Assembly (NCBI GenBank): GCA_036362985.1
Contig: JAYGXS010000007.1
Coordinates: 22,438,104-22,502,103, forward strand
Direction: 5' to 3'
DNA from: Ligula intestinalis
Lineage: Eukaryota > Platyhelminthes > Cestoda > Diphyllobothriidea > Diphyllobothriidae
DNA length: 64,000 nt
Positions 21,656 to 32,730 of this stretch are shown here, piece after piece. How positions within the stretch are numbered: position 1 is the stretch's first letter; every line of letters starts with the position of its first letter. The notes under the pieces are model-generated. The model saw only the letters and a program-made list of their open reading frames with translations. It had not been told where the DNA came from and ran no database searches. The position numbers and the translations under genes are program-made.

Positions 21656-22519
21656 ATTTCACATGCATTGTGAACAGTTCCTACAGATGTTTTTAAAAAC
21701 ACAACCATCTTGTACGATCCAACTAACACGGGCATCACTACATCAAAATAATTGATGAATATCTGCTATTCCTTAGTTAGACCCAGTGCCATTGACCGCT
21801 GAATCACTCTCAGGTGAAATTATAACTTTGGATAGCGCGGTTAGGGTTAAATGGAGCTGTTATTTTTTCACTTGTTATTTCCGACAATCCTCACTACAAA
21901 ACTAAATCTTTCCAACTAAGAACTTTTTTCTTGACCATCGCACAACACTTTGATGTGTAACGCTTCAGTATATCTTACAAATGACCGCATTTATGATGCC
22001 TGTTTATAACAGTATTTCTCGTCTTAACTTTTAGTGAGTAAGTCAAAATGAGAGATCGTCGACAATAGAAGGTTCCTCAAGTCAAGATGTCAGTAAAGCC
22101 AAATAGGTAGGACAGGGTACCGTGAAAAGGAGCTAACAAAAGGTCATGCAGAAACAAGCTGCGCACAGTGAATAGGCCGATTGACGTGTGTCTGGTCTTT
22201 GCGTCAGCGCAGAGGTTACAGGATCTGGGAACGCCACCCAGCCTATCAGCAGAGAGTGCATAGCTTGCCAGACAAAGGGCAAGACATCAAGATGACCTTG
22301 AGGCGTTACGCAACTCGCACCCCAGCATGGTTCGCGCAAAGGCATGGTGTGTCACGCTGGGCCCTGTGGCGAATTTGGCCAAAAGCACGTGAGTGGCGGC
22401 GCTTAGATTGACAGCGACGAAAACACGTAAACACAGCAGGATAATCATAGAACTACCACAGTTCCAGCCGGCTAGGCCGAAGACGACGTATAAAAACAAC
22501 GCCGAAGAAAACACGAATG
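21656..22519. other. unassigned; right part may be gypsy LTR
   Basis: No gene was recognised in 21656-22130. The stretch 22130-22519 directly follows the 3' end of a minus-strand gypsy pol fragment and may be its LTR, but no second LTR copy was seen to confirm this. Confidence 0.35.
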
Positions 22520-23020
22520 TCTAAAAATGATGAGGAATAAGTCGGCCAAGAAAGTGAACGTGGCGTCCACGGCGAGTAATGTATGCAGGAGACGCATGAC
22601 TACAGTGACTTGTGACGGGAATGTTGGAGGTTAATGCGGAAGGAGTAACTGTAGACGGCAGTGGTTATGGTGGAAGAGGTAGCAAACGGGACGGAGGAAC
22701 AGAGGGTCGGGGAGTAGAAGAAATGGAACCAGACGGCTTGTCCAGCAGAATATGCGGGACGGCAGCTTTGAGGTGGTCCACGCTCACGATCTCCTCTCGT
22801 GTTCCAGGAAGGATGCGAAAGGTCTTCTCACCGTGAAAGACAACTCAGAACGGGCCATCATAGGGAAGTTCTAGCGGCCGGCGAACTCTATCACATCGAA
22901 AAAAAATGAAAGCAGGTCGCCAGGTCTTTTTCGAGATAAGACTTGAAGATGGTGGGCCTGGGCGGAACCGGAGAAAGCGTCCGTGTAAAATGCCGGAGAC
23001 TGTTCAGGAGATTGGCAGGA
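22520..23020 (-). pseudogene. Ty3/gypsy pol fragment, integrase C-terminal end
   Basis: Minus-strand frames show KDLATC plus an RP-rich leader, then HGEKTFRILPGTREEIVSVD and HLKAAVP. This is the chromo-like or GPY-type tail of gypsy integrases that ends the polyprotein. A Pro/Ser-rich tail and TRRGRHVHF follow, close to the polyprotein stop. A frame change near 22870 and stops show decay. Confidence 0.75.
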
Positions 23021-24224
23021 TCATCGACTACAAGTATGCTCATCAGAGGCTCTGCTTATAACCTTCAAAGAAATCTATGCATGATGGAAATCAAACTTTG
23101 TGAAAGGCTTACTTGACAAAAAGCCACTTCAAAACTGACATCAGATATCGCATGATACTCCTACGCAGTGGTATATGAACTATCATGGTGTCATGTAATT
23201 TTATCGGTTCAGTGCAACGTCGGTGTTATTAGAACTGACGAACAAGCTTGTTTGTGTGGACGTTATTGTTCACAGTAAGCAACATTGATTGGTTCTAGTT
23301 ATACAGTTGACGAATGCCGACTTACAGCTTAAAATATAGCAACTGGTGGATAAGAGTGAGTATAATTTAAAATTTCTTTGAAAGCTTCGTAACGCGATCA
23401 ACCAAAAAAACAAGTGATGCAGGCTAAATACTATTTCTTTAAGATTTAATGGATGTTTTCTTTGCTGCGGGCTAGAATATCTCCTTATTCCGTCACAAGG
23501 TGTGCGGTAGCCCGTTGCCATACTTTTATTTCTACGCATCTGCTTATTCTTTATGTTCTACTCAAGTCGGCTTAGGCAGATAATTTTGTAATGCATGGCT
23601 CCTTGCTCGGCGTAGGATCGCACTGTCCATCGTCTATGCTCACTAAATCGTTGACCCTAAACGAGAACGCACGCTGCCTTTATACGCGTTTTTCCGTTCG
23701 TCTACAAACGAGCCCATCATTGGGCAGCATCGCAGGATTTTTCCACGCGCACCCTTCCGGTCACGCCCGCCACAATTTTGACGGATGACGCTCTAAGTGC
23801 GCTGTCTCCCTCCTTATCTAAATTATGGACAAATTCATTCGAACTGTTCATCCTTTGCATCGTACCAAGGTTCTAATCCGCCAAAATTGAAAACGAAATC
23901 ACATAATTCAACATATTTGTCTAGGCCTTGACAGATTCTGTCCCACGTGCAATCAGTACTAAGGAATTCGCCCATAGATCTACCCTAAACCCAACTGAAG
24001 GCCGCAATCCCCCGAGTGTATGCTGCGTCCGACGGCCAGAGGTATTGCCAGCTCATATATGAGGAAATTTTGTGTGATCAAAAATCCAGCAAAATTCTCC
24101 GAAGAGCGCACATTTTTCGAGTTGAGTTCCACATAAACGAAAAGCCATTTGAAAATATTTTCCTGGAATGAGTACCAATCAACGTCCAGCCTATTTTGTA
24201 ATCTGTCTAAGAGAAGCTTTAGGT
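23021..24224. other. no firm feature
   Basis: About 1.2 kb between gypsy fragments. The part around 23600-23800 has LTR-like GC content but no verified partner. It probably contains further degraded retroelement sequence. Confidence 0.3.
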
Positions 24225-24345
24225 CTCACTGCATGTCAGGATGGTGGACAGAATGTCGATGAGCCTTTGCAAAGTTTGGGCGGCATTTTGAATGCGGAAA
24301 GGCATACAGATAAATTCAAGCAGACCGAAGGTTGAGGTGACTCAG
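24225..24345 (-). pseudogene. Ty3/gypsy reverse transcriptase scrap
   Basis: The minus strand reads GLLEFICMPFRIQNAAQTLQ followed by RLIDILS. This is the gypsy RT block 'F.F..MPFGL.NA.QTFQR.ID'. Only this part is legible. Confidence 0.65.
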
Positions 24346-24639
24346 CTCCCAACAGTAGAGCCTGTGCACTTGTAGGCCAACCTCAATCCTCTGCGGTCAG
24401 TCACATCCCTGTGTTCGATTAATTTATGACGTCGCTGTGATGACTACCACGCTCACACACTTCATATGTCGCCCCTCTTGGTTGCGGACGTACGCTCACC
24501 CGCCTGTCCATTTCATCCAGCATATTTTTCACTAAGTTTGTACACAGTGCATTATTCCTCCAATCTGGCGTCTCACATCTGTTCTTCCTACACGAAACCG
24601 GGCCCAAAGCTTGCAATGACAAGTGTTTTCTTTCGATTG

Positions 24640-25560
24640 TAGTCGTAGGTGCAGTCTTACGACAACACCATGTTGATTCAGCTCAAACATTGGCCTTCTT
24701 CTCAAAGAAATATATTTTCCGACTGCGACACACTGCATTACATTTGGCCGTGAGATTTGCGCCACTTATCTGGCTGGAAAGCATTTCTGACATTTCCTCG
24801 AATGTCCGCTACATAAATGACAAGCAGAATGAAATGCCCGACACCTTGTCTAGAGCTTCCATCTCAGGTGAGCAAACCCGAGTTGGTTATCATGGTGACA
24901 AATCCGTTGGCAGTTTCCAGTTCACATATATTTTACTCACCACTGGGACTGGCAACATTCTCTGTGATATCTCGAGTCATTTTCATTGTTACTTCGTGTC
25001 CACCTTGATTCGCTGACCTCTGTCTCAATAATTCATGGACTCCCATTCCGGGAACCGAGACTCACAAATGCTTCTCATGGAAAGGTTCGTCTGGGCTGGC
25101 ATAAACAATGACTGCAAAGCTTGTCGCCATGCAACACCTTTCCTAACCCCAACGTTCGTTTCAGTCATATGCATCACCATGTCGTAGGCCATTCGGCTTC
25201 ATCCACTGGTTTCACCCACCTTCTTACCTGCGTCGACGGCTACACATGTCACCCTACTCATCCCAATTGCCCCTCAATCAGCAATGAAGACTCTATTCCA
25301 AACGCTTCCCATTGCAGTCTTCCCTTCATCGGACACATTGATCTGACTGACCACCTGCAACTCCACGCTCTGAGCCTAGTGCATGTGTGACGGACTTTTT
25401 GGCTGAAAACTCACTGCCTCAAGTTCACGCAAATTCGCAGGAAGCGCTTTCCACTAGACTGAACTAAAGATCCCTGACCAATTTCTCCATGAACACGCAA
25501 ACACGTCCAGACAGTCACCGTTGCCTAGGGACAACTGGAACACGCCACCTCTTTAAGCGA
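24640..25560 (+). pseudogene. Ty3/gypsy RNase H to integrase fossil, opposite strand
   Basis: The plus strand shows LAFFSKKY and a broken RNase H segment, then the DIS(S)NVRYINDKQNEMPDTLS block equivalent to 'DIRHI.G..N..ADALSR'. Next comes a zinc-binding-like CKACRH, then VRFSHMHHHVVG and GFTHLLTCVDGYT, the start of the integrase core. Stops and frame changes are present. It is oriented opposite to the RT scrap at 24225-24345, so two insertions or an inversion are involved. Confidence 0.8.
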
Positions 25561-26082
25561 AGAAGCCTTGGTCATTATACACGTCAGCCCCACGGGTAAG
25601 AAAACACACTAATTTAATGCTACGTCAGCTTGATACACAAATATGTAAAAGCAGCTGCCACCACTGTCATATATTCTCTCAGACCTGGCTTCTCCAGTGG
25701 CCACTGCCACCTGAAACAACAATTCGGGATTCTCTGCACAATTAAACCCTTGGCCTGTCACCTTCTATCCTTTACTTATAACATTAGATTTGACCTGTGG
25801 TTGCATTACATTAGGTACGACCACAACTCTTACCCTACACATCAACATCAGAAACATTAATAAATACCCCCGTCACACCAATTGAGCACACTTCTTATGG
25901 CTATTCACTCACCTGAGCCTATTTGGTCGTAAACGTTTTTTTATTGCAGATCTCAGCACCAGAATCTGAATCCTCTTACCATAACTCTCCCTCCTCAGTC
26001 CACCCCTCCCCAAACCACGAACAATTCGTTCTATCTGCAGTCTGTTTGATCGCATCTCTGATGTTCTCGTGACTTCTACGGT
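25561..26082. other. no recognisable feature
   Basis: AT-rich and Pro/Ser-codon-rich shadow frames only; probably more gypsy-derived debris. Confidence 0.3.
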
Positions 26083-26283
26083 CTTAATAATAATAAGTTG
26101 TATATTTTAGGCCCATTGGGCCTCATCAATCAACCAAAAAATCGATACAGTGGCGTCCGGTTTATGTGGACACCTCCGTTCCAGGCCAACTATCCATATA
26201 AACCGGTTGTCCACATTAAGCGAACTGACCCCAAACCAGTCGTTTCTACGTATAAAAACAGAATTTTCCATCTGAATGAAGTT

Positions 26284-27843
26284 TTATTGAAAGAACATGC
26301 TCAGTTTTGATAGCTTTGGTGGAAACTTTTCTCTTAAAGCTCCCCTGAAGTTCTTTATCACAGTGTCAAAATTCTCCACATCAAAACCTTGTTGTCGATG
26401 CCCCGTTTCGAGTACGGCCAATGCCGCCCTCATTTCTTTTGATGAGACTGGGGGCTCGACTTCATCGTCTTCATCGTCTTCCTCTTCAAACTCTTCTTCC
26501 TGCTCGTCTGGTACCTTCTTAGCATCTGCAACTGCTTCGGCGAGTTCGCTTGTCACCTCCTCGGCGACTTCGGCATCGTCATCGATTGAAACCCACTCTA
26601 GAAAACTCTCGATCCTCTCCTCTGTCACGTCTACTGGGATCGGAATCGCGACTTCATTCTCTGCAACTTCCTCTTTAGTGGTGACGAAGCTACCTTTCCT
26701 CCAGCAATTTACGATTGTCTCCGACTTCACCTTTTTCCACGAAGTGCTCAACATCTCCATGGCCTGAAGAACGTCAATCTTCTTCACAACATTGTGAGCC
26801 AAACGCATGCCAGTCTCATCGTCTTCCACTAGGTCTTGGATGATCTGCAAAATCTCTCGCCGGATCGCGGTCCAAAAGAAGGCTTTAAGAGATCGAATGA
26901 TGCCCTGATCACAGGGTTGCAGAACTGAAGTTGTGTTGGGTGGCAAAAATCGAAGTGTGATGTTCCTCAGTCCTTCGACTCGAGTGTGGGCACTGCAGTT
27001 ATCTGCCAAGAGAAGGATCTTGCGCTTCTGGCGCCCCATTTTGAGGTCAAGTTCTCGTAAGCAATTTTCCCACAGCCCAGACGTCATCCATGCGTTCTTC
27101 CCGAATGCGTAATGCACTCCCGATGGAATTTTCTTTCCTTTTAAGCACCTTGGCTGCTTTGATTTCCCGATCACAAGAAGCGGCAGTTGTTCTCCTTCCA
27201 GACTGCACGTAACCAGAGCGGTGATTCTGTCCTTCGCCGTTTTGAATCCCTTTGCTGACTTCTTTGACTTCTGGGTCAGGTACGTTGAGTCTGGAAGTGC
27301 CCGAAAATAAATTGTTGTCTTGTCAGTGTTGAAGACATCCTTGGGTTGAAACTGCTTCAACAGGTCAGGCCAATCTTTCTTGAGGAAATCATCAGCTCTG
27401 GAGGTGTCGGCTTCTGCTGCCTCACCACGCAGATTCGCAAAGACGAGTCCATTCCTCTTCTTCCACCTCGCAAACCACCCTACGGCGGGAGTGAAGTTGA
27501 CTCCCGCTACTTCTGCGATTTTCGCAGCCTTCTCCATAAGCAGCAGACTATTGAGAGGGATGTTACGATCGTGGGCCCAATGATAAAACTGCAAAATTGC
27601 TGCCTCGATATCCTTGTCCTTTCCATATCTATTGCGTTTCTGTGCAGGGCCTTGTTCATCTTCTGAAGCCTCACGACGAAGTTCCTCCTCTTTTTTCACC
27701 AATCTATCCAACATCGACTTGGAAACTCCAAGCTGGTCGGCTGCCTCTCGAAGACCAATTCGGAGTGACTGCTTCTTAAGGTCATGGAACTTGTCCAAAA
27801 CATCCAGTTTCTCTGTTGGTGTTCGATCCTTTCGCTTCCCCAT
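26284..27843 (-). CDS. Tigger/pogo-like DDE transposase (519 codons, intact)
   Basis: It would cut and paste the element by a DDE/D nuclease. Residues 1-55 form a psq-type helix-turn-helix (REAADQLGVSKSMLDRL). About 75-140 is the second, CENP-B-type DNA-binding domain (WFARWKKRNGL). The catalytic domain shows D174 in FNTDKTTIYFRALPDSTY, D281 in LLLADNCSAH and D312 in PPNTTSVLQPCDQG. Spacing and motifs are those of Tigger/jerky proteins. The usual 'DET' after the first Asp is DKT here. A strongly acidic tract (about 447-465) and a helical tail follow. There are no stops or frameshifts. The stop lies about 135 bp inside the left inverted end. It is probably functional or recently so. Confidence 0.92.
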   Translation of the reverse strand: MGKRKDRTPTEKLDVLDKFHDLKKQSLRIGLREAADQLGVSKSMLDRLVKKEEELRREASEDEQGPAQKRNRYGKDKDIEAAILQFYHWAHDRNIPLNSLLLMEKAAKIAEVAGVNFTPAVGWFARWKKRNGLVFANLRGEAAEADTSRADDFLKKDWPDLLKQFQPKDVFNTDKTTIYFRALPDSTYLTQKSKKSAKGFKTAKDRITALVTCSLEGEQLPLLVIGKSKQPRCLKGKKIPSGVHYAFGKNAWMTSGLWENCLRELDLKMGRQKRKILLLADNCSAHTRVEGLRNITLRFLPPNTTSVLQPCDQGIIRSLKAFFWTAIRREILQIIQDLVEDDETGMRLAHNVVKKIDVLQAMEMLSTSWKKVKSETIVNCWRKGSFVTTKEEVAENEVAIPIPVDVTEERIESFLEWVSIDDDAEVAEEVTSELAEAVADAKKVPDEQEEEFEEEDDEDDEVEPPVSSKEMRAALAVLETGHRQQGFDVENFDTVIKNFRGALREKFPPKLSKLSMFFQ

Positions 27844-27997
27844 CTGGGAAAGAAAGGAAAGAAAGATTGCAGAAATCGAAGAACGACAGTCAAAAGCACT
27901 TCACTTTCTCGTGATCAGTCTCAACACGTACACAACCACAGGCAAACCAACATAAAAGCTTTGTGTACTGTTCATCTGAAGCAAAACTTTCAGACCA

Positions 27998-28235
27998 GGA
28001 CGCGGGAATTCCCCGCCGCGGGTGATTGGGAGGGGATTTTTGACAAAATCTGTGGGAAAGCAGATAAAGGAGACAAGGGTGAGGATACGGGGGCAGGGCA
28101 GGGGGAGTGGGAATAGCCTAGATGACGTATTGGCGGCCTCCTTCGACAACTGTACCTCCCAACTGTGGCAAACAGGACGCGGGAACTCCCCACCGCGGGG
28201 GATTTGGACTGGATTTTTGACAAAATCTGTGGGTC
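27998..28235. repeat. paired direct repeats in the Tigger leader
   Basis: 27998-28056 and 28172-28233 are imperfect direct repeats sharing GACGCGGGAA, CCCCGCCGCGGG/CCCCACCGCGGG and GGATTTTTGACAAAATCTGT. They lie between the right inverted end and the transposase start, a place where transposase-binding or promoter elements would be expected. Confidence 0.8.
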
Positions 28236-28999
28236 GACTGACCGGTTGACAGCTTGGTGCTGTCCACATTAAGCGGTGGCTGTCCAGATTAACCGGATGA
28301 TTTTACTATGGAGAAATTCCGTTCCTAGCCAACTGTCCATATTAAGCGGTTGTCCACATTAACCATGTCCACTTTAACCGGACTCCACTGTAACAGGAAG
28401 TTCTAGGATTAATTGGTTTAACAAACGGTATCAGTCATTCTTTGCTATGACACATGTGTAACTGTTTAGGAGCGAATTTGGTAGATTCGAAAAAATGAAT
28501 ATAGTAATGTCATGCGAAAAGTGAACTTCAAGCGCATACACAGACGGGCCACATCTTTATCCATATTTTGACTATGCATCTGATACCCACTGCCTCTGTT
28601 AATAGGGGGGGGGGGTTGGAAGCAAACTCAGCCGAGCCGGAGCGTGGGGCAGAAAAATTGGTGTTAACGAAACATTACTGTTATAGACGGGTTCCCGGCA
28701 CTACACTCGGGTTCCCAAACCGGTGCGGCATAATAGAAAATAGGGAACCCACCAGTTTATGATCGTGATAGGCACCGCCGTATGAGATCCAAAAGTCCGT
28801 CGAATCTACAAGACCATCGCTGGGGATGCCTGAGATGCGACAAAATATAATGCCTTGATGATGGTTGATGGTCAACGAAACGAGAGACGTCAAGACTGCG
28901 TACGTCCATCTGATTTCCATCATTTGAATGACAGATGGTAAATGGAGACGTCCTGATTCCAGGAGACATGAGTCTGAGCAAGGTAGTTTCAAGAAGCAA

Positions 29000-29995
29000 T
29001 CCTAAATTCCCGATGGTCCTTTCTCGGGATCGTGGAGAAAGCTGCCCGGAAAAGATGAGGAAAACCAAAGGTTAAAAGATTCAGTGTTAAGATAAATTTG
29101 CCGTCTTCGCTTGAATGCACATAGATAAATTAACGACCGAATATCAATTGGCAAATTATTTCACAGAAAGCTATACCTAGAAGCAAAAATAGAGATCGTT
29201 TAGAAGTGGAAGAAGCAGGAGGAGATATAATCAACGTTGAATTTCTTAGATTATAAGGGCGTGTAACGGGAGTAGGGGCAGAAATCTTGGGGAGAATTGA
29301 AGTATAATTAAGGCGAAACAGGAGACAAAACTCTGCTCTCAGTCTCCTGACCCAAAGGAATTTCATTTTCGTTATCTGGCATCTATTTGAGTAGGAAACA
29401 TCTGAAAATGCCGGATAGAGGACCCTTTTAGTGAATCGTCTTTGGACACTGTCAATTTCTGAACGGCTAGATTCGTTCATTATACCGAACAATGGACAAC
29501 AGTATTCGAGACTAGGAAGAACATACATACGATAAAGTTTTAGCTTCATTTCGGGAAGGTAGAAATTATAAGAGATAAAGCCGCATATCTGAGCAGCTTT
29601 TGCTATAATTCTATCAGCGTGAGGTGAAATATCTAATTTATTAGTGTAACTTAAACCTAAGTCCTTAATGTTAGAACATTCAGTCATGGGGCAACCTTGC
29701 AAAATGATAGGCTGTGGCAGCCTTTCAGGCCCAAAACACATGAACTTGCACTTAGAAGGCGAGAAATCCATCTGCCACTTGGAGCTCCACGCAGATAGAT
29801 CGTCCAAATCCGAATGAATGCGTTCTAAGCATCGCTCAGCCGTGGAATTAGAGGAGGAGTATACACATTTCAAGTCGTCTGCGTATACATATACACATTG
29901 AGAGTGTTTAACTGTTGTTGAAATATCATTTATATAAAGCAAGAACAACAGGGGGCCCAGAACGGAACCTTGATGGACACCGCTTAAAATAGTTG
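29000..29995 (-). pseudogene. CR1-like LINE fragment, motif B to C-terminus
   Basis: The minus strand starts at the GVHQGSVLGPLLF block (motif B, about 29990-29950) and runs through VYVYADDLKCVY (motif C, YADD), KCKFMCFG, NIKDLGLSYTN and YVLPSLEYCCPLF. It ends near 29000 after one frame change close to 29150. The upstream RT, endonuclease and ORF1 are absent. The main frame (29948-29130) is open for 272 codons. It is related to, but clearly different from, the RT at 16.8 kb. Confidence 0.85.
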
Positions 29996-30445
29996 TCCCC
30001 GTTGTCCCTGCTGAGCTCTTTCTTTCGCGTCCTCTCTCATGATGTTATTTGCCTTTTTCTACGTCAAGGAGTTTTCCAAACCCTAAACACCACAGTCCCA
30101 TTTCACGGCGTCCTGTCACACCTTATCCATCGAACAACCTATTTATGCCATTTTTTCATGGATATGTTCAGGAAATCGGTGGCTTGCTGAACTCTGCCAC
30201 CGATTTCTGTTATAGGAGTTTTCTTGCATTGCCTGTTTCTCGGTTCGCCTTATTTATCTAATATTTTTGCCTATTATTTTAAACGACGGTCCATTGTGAA
30301 TTGGATCCGACGTAATATGTATAACATACAAGATAGGGGATCGTGCCAACTATTTTTTTTTCAACTGAACGTAATGCCTTTCTGCTCCAAATTCGTTTGT
30401 GTTTCTTTTGAATATGCGAAAAAATGATACCCTTATGACAATTTT
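29996..30445. other. no recognisable feature
   Basis: Unassigned AT-rich sequence next to the truncated LINE end. Confidence 0.35.
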
Positions 30446-30551
30446 CTAGGTGCAAAGGTTCCACTGTTCTAAGGTCGGGCTGAAGCGTGTGGGGGACTAG
30501 ACCCCTAGACCCTTTGGTTCTACCTAAGACCAATAGAACCTTTGCACCTAG
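30446..30551. mobile_element. MITE-like element with 16-bp perfect inverted ends
   Basis: It begins CTAGGTGCAAAGGTTC and ends with its exact reverse complement, with further imperfect pairing inside (CTAAGGTC/ACCTAAGA). A related copy lies at 31198-31303. At 106 bp it is non-coding. Confidence 0.75.
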
Positions 30552-30683
30552 GACATTGTTATTTGGGTAATCTGCATCATGTGTGAGACTGAATGATAGA
30601 AATGAAGTTTCAGACAAGTGCTTTGAGAATGCTTAAAAATGAAATTCACTTCCATGTATCAGTAAGTAAATATGAAATTAATT

Positions 30684-30777
30684 TAATTGAAAAGAAGACT
30701 ACTCGATCGTTGGGGCAATACTTTTATTCGCGAATAGAAGTAATGTCCCAGCGATCGAGTCGTCTTCTTCTCAATTA
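30684..30777. repeat. 94-bp near-perfect palindrome
   Basis: Arms of 47 bp meet at TTCG/CGAA (30730/30731) with about six mismatches, for example TAATTGAAAAGAAGAC against TAATTGAGAAGAAGAC. It could be a tiny foldback element or the source of a long hairpin RNA. Confidence 0.85.
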
Positions 30778-31197
30778 CGTCCCGTGACTCGCATGTTCAC
30801 TTGTACTTGCAATTAATTTAATTTTAAAGTTCGGATAGACAGGAGTAATGGAGCCTTTCCAAAAATAAGCAGGGAATATTTCGGATATTTTACGACTCCA
30901 TATGTAGTAGTATATTGTAAATTTGAAGGGTAACAGATAGAGAATACCTTTGAGGACCCTATTAATGTAAAGTAAACTATATCATTGTTACAGTCAATAT
31001 GAAATTGTAGCAAGATGTGGTATCATGGCACACATTCCACTGAATTGTCGTGAAGAGTATGAAACAGTATTACAGCAGTCTAGAGCCAGTAAAGTGGTTA
31101 ACAGTGCTGGCAATAAGACATCGTGTTGTGATAGTCGCCTACTGTCAAATAAAATGGCAGTTAGTTGAAACCGTCTCGCTTGGTAGCGAAGGTCTCA

Positions 31198-31303
31198 CTT
31201 TGTGCAAAGTTTCAACCGATCCTAGGTCAAACCAAAGGGTCTAGGGATCTATTCTACTAAACGCTTTGGTCCAACCTAAGACCTACAGAACCTTTGCACC
31301 TAG
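31198..31303. mobile_element. second copy of the CTAGGTGCAAAGGTTC MITE-like element
   Basis: The right end GAACCTTTGCACCTAG is identical to that of 30446-30551. The left end has decayed to GTGCAAAGTTTC. The interior shares AGACCC/GGGTCTAG-type blocks and TTTGGT...ACCTAAGACC. Confidence 0.7.
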
Positions 31304-31684
31304 AAAGTTGCCATCAGGATATTCGATGGTTTTTTATTCAATCAAATCGAATTTTCCTACAATACCTTGAGGAGAAGACCCCGGTTTCTTTGCTTAAATA
31401 AGTGCTACTTCATGAACCGATAAACCTAAAAATTCAAAACTCTCCGAGTTGACCTACATAAGAGTATGGAATTGTTTCACTTTATCGAAAGTTTGCCACA
31501 CATTCGAACCACCCAAAAGGTAGTGCGTCAGACTGTCCAAGCCTTTCGGTGCATACGCGACATGATTTTTTTCGGCGACTTAATCATGATATTTATATGA
31601 AGGCATTTGTATTTTTTGCTTCGCGTAAGATCGTTTGATGCGCTATGTAGGTTACAGTTCGATAGGAAACATAATTTTTCCCTG
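31304..31684. other. no recognisable feature
   Basis: Nothing identifiable. Confidence 0.35.
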
Positions 31685-31976
31685 ATAGGAAAATGCTAGC
31701 GCCGTCGCGCTATTCTGTCTCTGCGTTGCGCGCACGCATAGCTGTGCCCCCAGGCTACATGCCAGAAGCGTTCCTAGTCGGCGTCGCCCCCTGTGACAGG
31801 GAGGATACCACCCGCCCTCTAGCTGGCGCAGGCATCCCACGGTCAAAATCTGGGCCAAGTTTGATCTAGTCTATGCAGACAAAAGCTTGACACCCTGTGA
31901 TAAGTGTAAGTGGGGAGGGGGGGGGGGGCTTATCACGTGCATGCAGAGTAGCGCGACGGCGCTAGCGCTTTTCTAT
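31685..31976. mobile_element. MITE-like element with GC-rich inverted ends
   Basis: The left end ATAGGAAAATGCTAGCGCCG and the reverse complement of the right end (ATAGAAAAGCGCTAGCGCCG) match over about 30 bp with few differences, continuing TCGCGCTATTCTG/TCGCGCTACTCTG. The interior is non-coding and holds a G run at about 31913-31928. No convincing target duplication was seen. Confidence 0.75.
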
Positions 31977-32730
31977 TAGGGTAGTGTTATATTTACACCT
32001 GTAATGTTTCAAACCGAAATTGTTTATTATGAGGCCCTCTTTTTCGATGCATTTCAAACGATTAGCACAGAACACCAGAACTCGTAACTGAGTAAAACCT
32101 AAAATCGTTAACGTTTTCAGCAGCGAATCTGTTTGCACGTCCAATATAATTCAAGTCTTTTTTGTCACCTGAGTAAAAGTAATTTATCTTCTGCCTAGCC
32201 GAGGTGATTAATATTTGAATGAGTTAGTCGATACGACCGTGAGATGAGCCCGCTCTCGATGGTGTGGCCATCTGCCTACCGATTAGCGTTTATTTTCAAG
32301 CAGACATATCATTAGTCAGCCAACATGCAAGTTGGTTTTACCCCATCGAAAAAGACATACCCTTCTCCTGTCAGATGTCAGTAGGTGGTGTGAAGCCTGT
32401 ATGGCAGACGTTTTTCATGTCACGAAAATGAGATGTGTTGAATCACATTCAAACAATGAATACCAGTTAATTATGTTTGAACTCCCGTTAGCTTATAAAA
32501 TCGCAGAAGACCAGCAAAATTGCAAAGTTATTTTTTCCGCTTCCTGGTTTCTGCTTTCCCTTACCACCTTCTGTTCGTGACTTCAAGCCCCATTCTGTCC
32601 CCTACTTACGAAGCAAACAGTGTAGCCCGTTCAGTTTGACGTAAAAGTTGACACACTGCAAGCTTCTTCTTGAGTGTTGCATTAAGGCATGCCTTCCTAA
32701 TTGCTGTATGTATTATTTTCAGAAACCAGA
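31977..32730. other. upstream region of MRPS25
   Basis: No coding exon was recognised. TATTATTTTCAG at 32711-32722 lies just before the MRPS25 start codon and could be a splice acceptor for a 5'-UTR exon or a spliced leader; the sequence alone cannot say which. Confidence 0.35.

Larger units (their letters stand above)
26148..28390 (-). mobile_element. Tigger/pogo-type DNA transposon, apparently complete
   Basis: Inverted ends: the left starts CAGTGGCGTCCGGTTTATGT, and the right in reverse complement starts CAGTGGAGTCCGGTTAAAGT. Both continue into GTGGACA-rich subterminal repeats (CCACATTAAGCGG). TA lies directly outside each end (26146-26147 and 28391-28392), as expected for Tc1/mariner-pogo insertion. 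The uninterrupted paralogue at 61.94-62.14 kb gives the empty site. Length is 2243 bp, with a single intronless transposase frame on the minus strand. Confidence 0.93.
26083..28520 (-). repeat. LINE 3'-UTR end split by the Tigger insertion
   Basis: 26083-26147 (with a TAATAATAA tail on the plus strand and AGGCCCATTGGGCCTCATCA) and 28391-28510 together match the uninterrupted copy at 61940-62135. The left piece is the 3' tail. The right piece continues with TTGGTTTAACAAAC and GATTCGAAAAAATGAATATA. The minus-strand CR1-like RT at 29.0-30.0 kb may be the body of this same LINE. Confidence 0.8.

Noticed and set aside
26297..26767. 156-codon Ser/Thr-rich plus-strand frame
   Set aside because: It is the antisense shadow of the acidic tail of the Tigger transposase on the minus strand.
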